This document shows, piece by piece, positions 1 through 10,085 of a stretch of DNA of 64,000 nt (position 1 is its first letter; each line of letters starts with the position of its first letter). The notes beneath the pieces are model-generated. The model was not told the origin of the DNA. It was given only the letters and a program-made list of their open reading frames with translations, and did not search any database. The DNA comes from Pseudisothecium myosuroides (Eukaryota > Streptophyta > Bryopsida > Hypnales > Lembophyllaceae). Both the position numbers and the translations under genes were made by a program. The DNA lies in assembly GCA_951799445.1 (NCBI GenBank), contig OX637288.1, positions 45,337,288 through 45,401,287 of the forward strand, written 5' to 3'.

Positions 1-3000
1 CCTGTGGACAGTGCCATGGAGTCGTTTCTGGATAGCAGGCCCCCGCTCACTGGATATATTAGAAGAATGCCGCCTGACCACGGACACAACTCCTGGAAAC
101 CGCACTTAGAAGAAAACCCCCCGCTCCAGTTCATCTCAACCAAAGCCTTCTGGACGGTCGAAATGAACTACCACGACGGCTCGCTCGTGTTTAGTCTAGA
201 GATAGGGTTCAGGAAGAACGGGGGTCCTAGGTGGAAGGCGTTCAAAGAGTTAGTAGTACTCAATATTACTATCCTGCAGGAGGCCATTCTTATAGACGTC
301 GTTAATTCGTTCAACAGTTTGTCTGGAGTCATCGTCATTCGTGTAGAAGATGAGATGACATTCTGTCACAAGAGAATGATCAAGAACTACAGTCATGTTC
401 CTCATCTCTTCCAAGTCCTCATGCTGGATATAAAGTCAAGGTGCGAGGCTGTCGACGGAAATTTCGTAGAGACCGCTCGGGCTGTTAAGGCGTACCTGAC
501 CAATGGAGACAAACTTCACAATGCGGCTCACTCTGCTGGTATAATCTCGCAGGAAATAGCGACCTGCAAGATGGAGTCGCAAACACGAGCCCCAAAAAAG
601 AAGAAAACTGCATCCACCTCCGGCCCCAGCACTCGCGCACGACCTCCTCCACAGTCGGCTCTTCCGGGGGCCTCTTCCATGGCATCCCCACCTGCCGAGC
701 GGGCGCCCACACCACCAGTTGCACAGACGGCTGAGACCATGCCCCAGACTGGAACCGTGGCCCAAGAGAGGCCTAAACCTAAATCGCGACCTAAAGTTAA
801 GGTCTCAAGGAAGAGGAAGCCCCCAGCACAGGGCACCGGTACATCTGCCTCCCAGGAGATGGGCGCAGACCGATGGCGGCGGCAGCGCCGGGACGTGTCT
901 CAAACGGAAGACACCGAAGGAGCGCCTAGCTCGTCGCAACAGAGCGACATGCCGGAATCCACCGAGGTGTCCGAGGAGGATGCGAAGAAGCAAGCCATTC
1001 GCAAAGTGAATGGTCAGTGGGTGGACAACCCTGCCACCGTACCTTTCGATGCGGACGCCATTCCCGAGAAGCTCTTCGTGGATGTCGAGATCAAGAAGGG
1101 CCCAAAGCGTAGCGAAGAGCAGGAGGCCAAGATTCGCCGTAAAGCCGAAGCAGTGGCCAACAAGAAGTTCAAAGAGCTGGCCAACTACATGTACATTTTC
1201 GGACGAGAAAAGTTCTTCGAACTCGACGTGAATGACATGGAGCCCTGCGACGAGAAGACGGGCATGATCTACAGGCCGTTGGAGGACAAGGGTGTCGCCC
1301 TCGTTCAAGACCGAATGGTGAAGATGAACTTCACCAAGCATATTCTGACAGTCATGCCCAATACCCCGGAGAGGCCGACATGCTGGAAGGACTGCGTGGC
1401 GGCATTCCCCTTGAAGATAATCAACGGGCAGCACACATGGAAGGCCGCCAAGGAAATTTTGTCAGGGGAGGCAAATGTGGATGACTCCGAGGTCGCGAAG
1501 AAGGTTGCGAATTGGGTCTGTCAGGTGGTATGGACGAAAGACTACAATCACTTGCACGCTCTGTCGTGCAAGTGTAACGACGGAAATATCGCGAGCCCGT
1601 TCGTGTCGTCCATCCCAGCTACTATAAGGCATTGTCGGTATCTGTGGGTGAACGCTGGGAAACCCCCACAGGTTCGAAAGAACTTGAGGAAGACGGAGAA
1701 AGGCGATAATTACAAGCGCTACCAGGTCAGCACTTCAGACCTCCCTAAATCTTCTGTCGGGATCTAGCATTCACGTTCGTAACTACTTTACGGGCCGCTC
1801 CAGTTCAGAGCGGCCGCTCTGAACTTCTTGCCATTGTACATGAGAACTTTCAGCGGGCCGCCAGATCGCATTGTCTTTGGATAGTTTAGGGCGGCCGCTC
1901 TGAACCTTTGAAAATCTTATTTCCTGACGCATTTTGTCTCCATGCAGGAATTCAAAGAGAAGGCGAACCAGAGTTTTGAGTCTACTGGTTCGTTGAAGCC
2001 GAAAGGCGGGGGTAGCGTGGTCTACGACATTGACAAGATGGGGGAGCGCTTCATCATCATGTCGTCCGAGGAGACGTGGGCTTTGTGGCAGGACGTGTTT
2101 TCGGCTCACGAGTCGGGGGAGTTGATTGACATCAACTCAAACAAGCCGTTCAATCAACTGGAGACCAAGGAGGGAGAAGCAAAGCCATACAAGTTCGCGC
2201 CAATAATGAACAACATGATGAAGAGCTTGGCGGGTATGGATGATCTTTCTGTCGGCGAATTGGCCCGGAGAATCCTCAGCCGTCCACCGAAGGTCTACAT
2301 CCACAAGAAGCCGTGGAAGTGGGCGAACGTCCTCCCCGTAGCCATGTGGTGCACAAACAAGAAACAGAAGAAAGTTTTGTGCAGGGATTTGGCGGATAAG
2401 GGCAGGGATCGAGGCATCAAGGAGGCAGAGGATGTCTTCCAGAGCGTGGACGTCATGGACCCGCAGCGGTGGAAGGACTACAAGGAGAAATTGTGCATAA
2501 CCGGATTCCACATGTGGCACCTCCTTTCGCTTGATCAAGAGTATCTGAAGTCGGAGCTCTCCCAGGGCAGGAAGAGGGAAGAGCCGAACGCCGAACTGGC
2601 GGCGGGTCTGACTCGTGCCATGGATAACGCGAAGCGCTTCGACTATGTGCGGAGCTGCTCACGGGCTACCGTCTGCCGGTGGTTCAGATCGAAGGACTGC
2701 TTCGAGACGTCCGTCTGCATGAAGAGGAAGTCAGACTGGTTTGTCGGCGTCGGAGAGGACTCGCCCGCCCAGCTCAAATGCTGCGAGGTTGGCATCATGG
2801 ACCTCAGACTGTTCCCCCAGCACAAGACGATGGAGATCAATTCTGCACACAGAATGATCGTGGAGCAAGTGGAGAAGGTTTCCATGTCGGTGATGTCACA
2901 AACCGTCCACACGTGGATGCTGATCTACAAGGGCAAGCGGGCCGCTGCCGTGGACGAACTCGTGAAGGCTCTCTTTCCGGGTCACGTCCTTCGGCGGGAA

Positions 3001-5899
3001 CACGAGTACGACCACGCGAAGGGCGAGCCGGGCAAGAAGGACCGGCATCGCGATAGGGTGATGTTCCTGCAGCGGAATACCAAAAGCTTTCCGCACTCCT
3101 CCCTTGTGAACAAGCAGAATCGGGTACCTAGGCTGTCGAAGGAAGAGGATGAGGAGGGGATAAACGTGGACAGCCTGTACGCAAGGAGCGAGACCTGTCG
3201 GCACGACAATCCAGACCTGAGCTCACCGTGGGAGCTCCGGTACGAGGTGTACCTGCGCTTCATCGACAAATTTTGCCGAGATCAAGGGACCGTCATGCTC
3301 GTCTTCGCCAGAGCAAAGGCAGTCTCTGCATGCACGGTAATCTCACTGAACCAAACTACTCGTTTCAAACAGAAGCCTCACATGTGGAAGAAGTTTGTGA
3401 TTGTGATTGCCGAGAAGTAAAAAAATTCACTAACGTCATATCTGTCTGCAGATGCTTTCCCGCAGTTCCGTGTCCTTGATGATTGCGGACGACGACGCCC
3501 TCGAGCGTCATACAAATCATAATCGACTGGGCGCGCTCATGTGGCCCGATGTATTGGTCCCGGGGTGGACTTTGAAGTACACCTGCAATTTCTTGGCCAG
3601 GGCGCGGGATCAATCCGTCGTAGATGAACCTGCCCCAAGTGAGGAAGCGGGCGAGGCCCTCCCAGTCAATGAGGATGACCAGGTGGACTTGCAAGGGCAT
3701 GAGCAAGGGCAAGACGATGTGGATGAGGAAGAGAAGTTGGAAGACGAAGACGAGGGTGCAGTCAAGGCATCGAATGACCGCGACGACGAACCTCCTTTGG
3801 AGGATACGGCGGAGATGATCCAACCCGTCTCAGAGACGCATCCGGTTTCCCCTCACCAAGACTCCGTCATTAGAAAGGAGCGGTTCGGGGACAGCGCGAC
3901 TTCCTCGTCCTCGGACGACGACAAGGAAACGGATGACTCCAACGATGACTCTTCGGACCATCGAAGTCCACGCGACGAGGATCAGGGCGGCCGCTCTGAA
4001 GTGGATGCTGTGGACCCACCCCTTCCCCAATCCCCCTCTCAGTCGCCAGCGCTTGTGGCGGGGGGATTTGATTCACGTTCTTCCCCTCCCCTTCCCTCCG
4101 TCCTCCCTATGGAGTCTTCTGGCGCGCACACTCCCGCGGCCACCCCTGTCCTTCCTCCGGAGTCTGCTGGGGCGCGCACTCCCGCGGCCACCCCTGTCCT
4201 TCCGGAGTCTGCTGGCGCGCGCACTCCCGCGGCCACCCCTGTCCTTCCTCCGGAGTCTGCTGGCGCGTGCACTCCCGCGGCCACCCCTGTCCTTCCTCCG
4301 GAGTCTGCTGGCGCGCGCACTCCCGCGGCCACCCCTCTCCTTCCGGAGTCTGTTGGCGTGCAGACTCCCGCGGCCACCTCTGTTTCTGTGGCTGCGACAA
4401 TTCCTCCACAGGTTCAGAGCGACCGCTCTGAAGTCGGCTCAATGTCGGATGGCTTCCGTGTCCCGGCACCCCGAGCCCCTACGAAGCCATCAGCTCCCAC
4501 TTCGGCTCCAGTGGAAGTCTCTTCTCCGCCCCCTCCCCCTCGGATGCAGATCGAGGACCTCCAAACGGAGTTGGACGAGTTGACATCCCGGCTCACTGGG
4601 GATCAGCAGGCGCAGATCTCCAAAGTCAGGGAAGACATGCGAGGCTTCCCTCCCCCTCACGTCTCAGAGGTTTTGATGGACGAAATGATTGTGAGGGCCC
4701 GAGCGTCCATCAAGGAGCTCAGGGGGCTCGGGAAGGAATCCACGGTTGACAGTAAGAGCGTGGACAAGATGACGGTGCTGCAGGTCGCCGTGGACACAAT
4801 GCAGTCCAGACTTGGTCCCGCCACGGAGGGAGAGTTGGCCGTTATAGCGCACGCTCGAGCCATGGCGTCGAAATTGGCTCTCCACAACTCCCAGGACAAT
4901 CCGATCGACCTCGATGACATAGACGATGAGGAGTTGCAAAGGCGGACGGAGGCCGCAAAGAAACATAGGGAGAATTACGTCGACTTTCTCCAGACCGAGC
5001 TTGAGTCGAGGGCGAAGGCAGGAACCTCAGTTGGGGAGGGTGCATCATCGCACGCGGGGGCTCCTCCCGCGACGGAGGAGGGTGCGGGCGAGGACAAGGA
5101 CGCAAAGCCGGTGGGGGAGGACGTCAAGAGGGTCAAGATGGAGAAGATGGAGAGGGACATCTATGACAGGATGTCGGAGCAGGTCAGGAGGAAGCACTCA
5201 GGTGTGGTGGAGATCTGCAACGAAACCATCGTAGCCCTCAAGAAGTCCAATGAGGAGAAGGACCTCGCAATGAAAGAGGAGAAGGAGCGGAGGGACCGGG
5301 AAGAAGAGGAGAAGAAGGCGAAGCGGAGGGCCAAGAAGCTGCAGAAGGAGAAAGAGCTGGAGGAGGAGAGGAAGAGGCAGGCTGAGAAGGAAAGGAGGTA
5401 CAAGGAGGATCGGGACATGCATATGAATATGCTCTTGAAAATGCAGGAGGACCTCGCGTTGGCCCGAACTGCAGCTCTTCCGCCAATCGTGGCAACTCCC
5501 ACTCCCGCAAGCATCCACAACGTCTCGGGCGTGTCCACGACGAACTCGGGCTCCGAGACGCAGACCGCGGCATCTGGCCTTCGGTTGCTTGGGGCCGTCG
5601 ACCCTGCGAATATCTCGGTGAGTGTCAATTGCGACCCAGAATTCGATGACCTGGCCCTCAGTCAATTTTCGGTTGTGAATGTCGTGCATCCTCCGGGCGG
5701 CATCGACGACGACCCTTACAACCTGGAAGTTAACTTGGGAAATGTGGAAGCCTCCTTCACTAACTTGACGCAGCAATATGCTCCACTGCAGGCCGAAGAA
5801 GCTCCGCCTCAACCCCTGGCGAGTCAAGAAGACGCTGCCCAAGTCGACACGCAGGCTGAAGGTGGACACGCTCCAGCGGTGGGTTACCCCTCCACATAG
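1..5899 (+). CDS. Lineage-specific multi-exon protein with ParB-like GQH motif and coiled coil (5'-incomplete)
   Basis: Three GC-rich open exons join in phase 0: 1 to 1671 (or 1725), 1948-3336, and 3452-5899 (stop TAG 5897-5899). Acceptors at 1947 and 3451 and the donor at 3337 (GTAATC) are clear; the first donor is ambiguous. The reading frame is open through base 1, so the start is upstream. Exon 1 has a conserved-looking N-terminal block, a basic PKKKKT stretch, a disordered Pro/Ser/Lys-rich linker, then a block ending in INGQHTWKAAKE (about 1411-1455), like the GQHR core of ParB-type domains. Exon 2 contains Trp/Cys-rich blocks and, near its end, SSPW followed by a hydrophobic strand GTVMLVFA. 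Exon 3 has acidic runs, a 16-residue repeat, and a Glu/Lys/Arg-rich coiled coil (about 5130-5470). I know no named family for the whole protein. It could be a domesticated or still mobile element gene. Exon 3 may also splice at 5879 (GTGGGT) into the FCP1-like exons downstream. Confidence 0.55.
1803..1824. repeat. Perfect 22-bp palindrome, core TTCAGAGCGGCCGCTCTGAA
   Basis: The core reads identically on both strands and is extended by a G on the left and C on the right. It lies in the first intron of the upstream gene. A second copy in the same intron (1884-1905) differs at two left-arm positions, and a GGGCCGCTC fragment precedes it near 1794. The same palindrome recurs at 3980, 4412, 8378 and 47621. 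Confidence 0.9.
1884..1905. repeat. Dispersed palindrome copy (two mismatches), intronic
   Basis: This has the same layout as the 1803 copy, with GTTTAGGG replacing GTTCAGAG in the left arm and an intact right arm GCTCTGAAC. The two copies are 81 bp apart in one short intron. Confidence 0.85.
3980..4001. repeat. Dispersed palindrome copy inside coding exon 3
   Basis: ATCAGGGCGGCCGCTCTGAA lies in the open reading frame and is read as part of QGGRSEV. It keeps the frame open. The neighbouring copy at 4412-4433 is read as QSDRSEV, so both are translated in the same frame. Confidence 0.8.
4103..4384 (+). repeat. In-frame minisatellite: six tandem 15-16-residue repeats
   Basis: Six tandem units of 48 bp (four) or 45 bp (two) encode variants of LPPESAGARTPAATPV inside exon 3. 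Two units lack one Pro (LPESAG...), so length changes stay in frame. The units are nearly identical at the base level, pointing to recent slippage or unequal exchange. The region should be disordered; no function is implied by the sequence. Confidence 0.9.
4412..4433. repeat. Dispersed palindrome copy inside coding exon 3
   Basis: TTCAGAGCGACCGCTCTGAA differs from the perfect palindrome by one central base. It lies in frame just after the minisatellite. Confidence 0.85.
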
Positions 5900-6269
5900 C
5901 TCCCATCTTTGTAGTTAGTCGTCTGGGTGTGGACGCTATGTGAGGGCGTTACGCCGGGCCGATCGAAGGTCGTCCCGGCGAGTCTGCACAGCCACACGCC
6001 TGTAGTTCCTAGGGGCTCTCGTCTTTGTTAGGATTTCTCCGGTCGTCGTAGTCTTAGGTGGGACTAGAAATGGTTAACCCGACTTTGTATCATATTTGGA
6101 TGCGGATGGTAACAAACTTTGAACCGTATTGTTCTGAAAATTTTGAACCACATTTTTAATACATTGGTTGAGTTTCTTGTATAAGCGTCCCCCTTTGCAG
6201 TGAACTGTAATTGCATGTCGTTTACGCTTCCCGTGCACTCTATTTACGCACTTTTCATTCTCGGTTCAG
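5900..6269. other. Gap between the first gene and the FCP1-like exons
   Basis: No gene is seen here. The sequence shifts from GC-rich to AT-richer near 6060. It is either the 3' UTR of the first gene plus the start of the next, or an intron of a single larger gene, since a phase-0 donor at 5879 and an acceptor at 6269 (TTCAG) would fit. Confidence 0.5.
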
Positions 6270-7763
6270 GCTGACAGAACTCTTGCTCCGTGCAACGACT
6301 CTTCGGAGACCCCACTCGTCCCGAATGCACCGCCCCATCCATCCAATTCACCTCGTCAGCGGACAAAGGAACTCGCCGTGTCGGTCCACCTCGAAGTCGG
6401 AACCCCTGTCACTGTCAAGGTCGTTCCTCCGCTAGGCTTGGATGTGCACCCGGCTCAAACTGTGAAGGTCGTCGCCGCTGTCGTCGAACCCCCCGCTACC
6501 ACTATGCCCGTCGAGACTCCTGCCGACCCGCACGCCCCCACGGTTGCAAGAAAGGTACGATTCGATCTCTCGATCCCTCCCTAGTCAGCCCATGCTTGGA
6601 CAGTGCCGGATTCGGACATTGGACCTCCTGTGCGGATAGGAATAGGTTCACGATGGAGTGGGGAGGATTCGCGTCTTCAGTGTTTGCATGGAACGCCACG
6701 AGTCCCATGTGTACTGTCGTGGACTCTATTCCTTTAGTCGAAATGGTTTGAGGAGTCGCATCTTTACTGCTGTGGAGTCGTTTCCTTTTTTGAAAAATAT
6801 TGCTTTCAGTAAGGGGTTTGGCGAACGCAGGCTTGGTTGCCGCGCCCGAAGACGCCCCCTCGCAACCCATCGCCCCAGACAACCGCTCCCATCCCTAAAC
6901 CCTGGAAAAGTTATTTCGTTATCTTGGAGTTAGAAGGCGTCCTGGGCCAGATCGAGCACGTCGGGCGGGTTCTGCCCCTTCCGCCGCCCGTGGAAGGTGA
7001 GGCAGATTACGACTTCACGAGGCGCCACGTCTTCGGAGAGTACACCCTCCACTGTCGACCGTACGTGCGCGATTTCTTGAGGGGTTTGGCCGAGAGGTTC
7101 CGCTTGTCCATCTGGACCAGGCTGCCGGCCGATGTCACCATGAGCATGTTGGACTTGCTCTTCAAAGGCATTTCCATCAACATGCGCGTGCTCTCGCTGA
7201 AGGATTGTATGTGCATTGTCGAGGGGAAGCGGGCGCTGCTTCGCGCATCCAAACCGTTCCCCGAATATCCCGATTTTCTCGGCCCGGCGCACGAAGACCC
7301 TGTCCCGCCCAATTACGTCCAGTTTGCCGACCACCCGGAGGGGCTGCTGCGACTGAAGGTGCTGCACAAGGTTGTCTAGAGCGGGGACAGGTTCTCGACG
7401 AAAACATTTAGGGCCAATTCCTCGAACACCCTCCTCATCGATTCCTCCCGGGAGAGCAGCATCCTTAATGGCGAGAACAACGCCATCTTCCCCCTGTCGT
7501 ACGTGGGCGCCGAGCACGAATCCACCCTGGAAAGGACGTTGCAGCCTTACCTAGAGGGCCTCCTGCAGTCGGGTCTTAGCGTCACGGAGTATGTGTCCCG
7601 GAACCCGTTTTCGGGGAGTCTCGAGGTGCCCCTCAGACAATATTTGCTGTCCAACCACGTGAAGGGTTTTGCTCGCGTGCAGGACGCGTCCCTCGTTCTT
7701 CAGTATCCCGATTTTGTGGGCCCGTATTCAAAGGTCTGGAGGGATCGTTTCAGTAGAACGTGA
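6270..7763 (+). pseudogene. FCP1/NIF-type (HAD) phosphatase-like gene with an in-frame stop
   Basis: Two exons are read: 6270-6554 (Pro/Val-rich, donor GTACGA) and 6831-7763 (acceptor CGCAG), both phase 0. The second matches the layout of plant NLI-interacting-factor/FCP1-like proteins: a strand FVILELEGVLG, then HCRPYVRDFL, IWTRLPADV, and later NTLLIDSSRES, NNAIFPLSYVG and SRNPFSGSLE. The family's DxDG nucleophile motif reads ELEG and the usual acidic pair after LLID reads DS, so catalysis is not expected. A TAG at 7377-7379 interrupts the frame after HKVV; beyond it the same frame stays open for 127 codons through the conserved C-terminal blocks. That pattern says nonsense mutation rather than gene end. 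A splice removing the stop would need an implausible intron of about 20 bp. It could be a separate gene or the 3' part of the locus starting at 1. Confidence 0.6.
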
Positions 7764-8997
7764 AGCTGATCCAAGGACGTGATGCTTGTGTAGGGTCGCC
7801 GCCGCGTTCGCGCTCCGGGCGGGCACGCAATTGACGCTTTGCCAGTTTCCGCCTGGCGTACAAAGCGACGGAGGACCCGGATGACGGAAGGCGTCGGCTC
7901 TTCCGACGGTTGCATGGCTCCGGAAGAGGCGGGCGTGGACATCACATCCGATCGAACGTGACGTCCACCATTATCTGCGGTGGCGCGGACAGGCATCATT
8001 CTGCGCATGGTAAGGTGGGCTGTTTGCTACCACGGTTGGATGCCTGGTTCGAGGTATGCAGGCGCCGATGGAACACTCCGATGTGAATAATTTCTTGACA
8101 TTCCACGTCGAGACTTCGGTCTAGGATGGCCAAAACTTGTCTCTATCGAATAGTCTGCCGCCCATCGCTTTTACTCTGGGCGTTCAATTGATGTCATTGC
8201 TTTGGGTACTTCCGGTTGTCCACAAGTACGCCATTCGGTGGGATGGGGACCTCACCATTTGCTACCATGTGCAGGGTTCACGTGCTCCAATCGAATCCGT
8301 AGAGTCGGCGTCCTCCCAGAGTAAGCAACTCCACGATCGAGGGAGAGAATCTCGACATGGAAATGTCCGGTGGACCAGTTCAGGGGGGGCGCTCTGAACC
8401 CGTGGCTGCATAGAGATCCTCAACTCTCCTGCCAAGGTTACGATGGAAAGTTGCCGCGTGCTTCTGCCTTCGACTTGAGGGCGACCACTTCATTAATCTT
8501 GGGATATAGCTTCTTAAGAAATAGCTTCGCTGATTGTCTCCCTGCCTTCCACTCGGAAATGACATTTCTCTGCTCTTCTGAAATAGCTCTGCAGACTGAC
8601 TCTTATTTCCATTGGGGATGACACATGGATGACACCGTCGTACACAATGATATATAGAATGGAAGACTAGATGAAATTGAGGAGTGCAAATTTTAAATAA
8701 ATTAGGAATGAACTAGATGACATTCAGGATTCAGACATTTTTTTCACAGCACTCATAATTTTTGTTCCTATACATTTTTTTACATTTGCTCATAGAATAT
8801 ATACCGTCCCCCTTGGTCATTATAGATCCCCCCAGTGATCTAACATTCTAGATCTCCAAATATACGGCATCGCTGCCCTTATTATAGCATATTGATCCCC
8901 CCTCCCCCCGTATAGGAAGAGTTAGGGCTCCCACAAATAAAAATGATGTACGAATCACCGTTTCATCAACGCCAGCAGGCTTCTATTTCCCAATCAT
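7764..8997. other. Intergenic, no gene recognised
   Basis: GC-rich up to about 8450, then AT-rich. The only structured item is one palindrome copy at 8378-8399. No convincing reading frame. Confidence 0.5.
8378..8399. repeat. Dispersed palindrome copy, degenerate centre
   Basis: The outer arms GTTCAG and CTCTGAAC are kept, while the centre reads GGGGGGGC. This is the same family as the 1803 palindrome. Confidence 0.7.
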
Positions 8998-10085
8998 GTC
9001 GTGGGCAGGTCCTCGCAGGGCACTCTGGAAACCTGGGACAATTGCTCGTCAAACGCACTGTGCCTCCATTCGGACGCCGTCTCCCCGCCGGATGGGTCAT
9101 TGTTGAACTTGTCGCACGTGCAGAGCAGAGGCGAGGACGACGGCGACCCTTCCTCTGTCCGATCAGGAATATTCATAGGGGAAGTCGGCCACCCCTGCGG
9201 ATTGGGTTGATGCATGGCGTCGAAATCAGGGGGCGCACCGCTGGGCAAGATGCTTCCGGCGTTTGCGACGCTCATGGACCCAACGAGGGGAGACGTTCCC
9301 CCCAAATGGTTCGAAGTTACACGATGTGGGGACGACTATCCCTCCTTTTCCTCCGCGCACCCTGCGTTTCCGTGGGCGTGGGTCGGGACTGGTCTACCAG
9401 TGTTGAGGCTGAAACCGGCGGGAAGAGTGTTCTTATTTATGCACGTATTGGGTGCGCAAAACACGGGCCCACAAGTATCAGTGGGTCGTTCATATCCCCC
9501 TTGGCACATTCCTCGCAAAGTGGACGACATCGTGCAGGGGATTGTGCATTGTTGGATATGACCGACCCCACTTTTACTTGTGGGCTTCTGTTATGAGCAG
9601 CCAATAGGTGCTCAGATAGAAACACTCTTTGCACCGACTCACGTTGCAATATTGCTCAACCGTTTCCGGTTCCAACCCTCGGAAACGAAGGATGCGGGGA
9701 GGGAAAGGAGGGATAGTCGTCACCCACATCGTGTGATTTCGAATCATTGGGTGAGAAATTGAATGTCAACTCTCTTCGTTGGGCCTAGTAGCGCCGTCAA
9801 TGTCGGAGCCATTCTATTCTATGCTGGGCTTCTAAATTTCGATGCTGTGACCCTCCATAATTTGAAAGACGTCGACTTTCCCTATGAACTTTCCTGACCT
9901 GACCGGAGATGGGCCGTCTTTGTCCTGGCTTCTCCTCTGCACGGGCGACAGGTGCAACGATGACCCATCCAGCTGAGAGGCGACGCCAGCATTGGGCTGC
10001 AGTGCGCTTGACGAGCATTTGACCGAGAACCTCGGAGTGCCCTGCGAAGACCTCGCAGGGACGTGATTGTCAAATGGACACTTGC
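8998..10085. repeat. Large imperfect inverted repeat with coding-like arms
   Basis: 8998-9225 matches the reverse complement of about 9838-10085, and 9300-9440 matches that of about 9610-9755, leaving a central loop near 9440-9600. Read on the minus strand, the left arm gives NIPDRTEEGSPSSSPLL...AFDEQLSQVSRVPCEDL; the right arm on the plus strand gives the matching NFPDLTGDGPSLSWLL...ALDEHLTENLGVPCEDL with a stop inside. The two arms are thus diverged copies of one former coding piece in opposite orientation. I do not recognise the protein. Confidence 0.7.

Noticed and set aside
5161..5869. Long minus-strand frames (up to 223 codons) opposite the coiled-coil exon
   Set aside because: They mirror the Glu/Lys-rich plus-strand coding sequence as Leu/Phe/Ser-rich shadows; the plus strand has splice-compatible, compositionally sensible coding.
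7371..7402. A 20-bp intron that would remove the TAG in the FCP1-like frame
   Set aside because: Far below the minimum size for plant introns, and the frame continues in phase without it, so a nonsense mutation is simpler.
8943..9596. A 217-codon plus-strand frame in the inverted repeat
   Set aside because: Arm-to-arm comparison shows that protein conservation favours the minus-strand reading of this arm (NIPD..., VPCEDL), so the plus frame is not the coding one.
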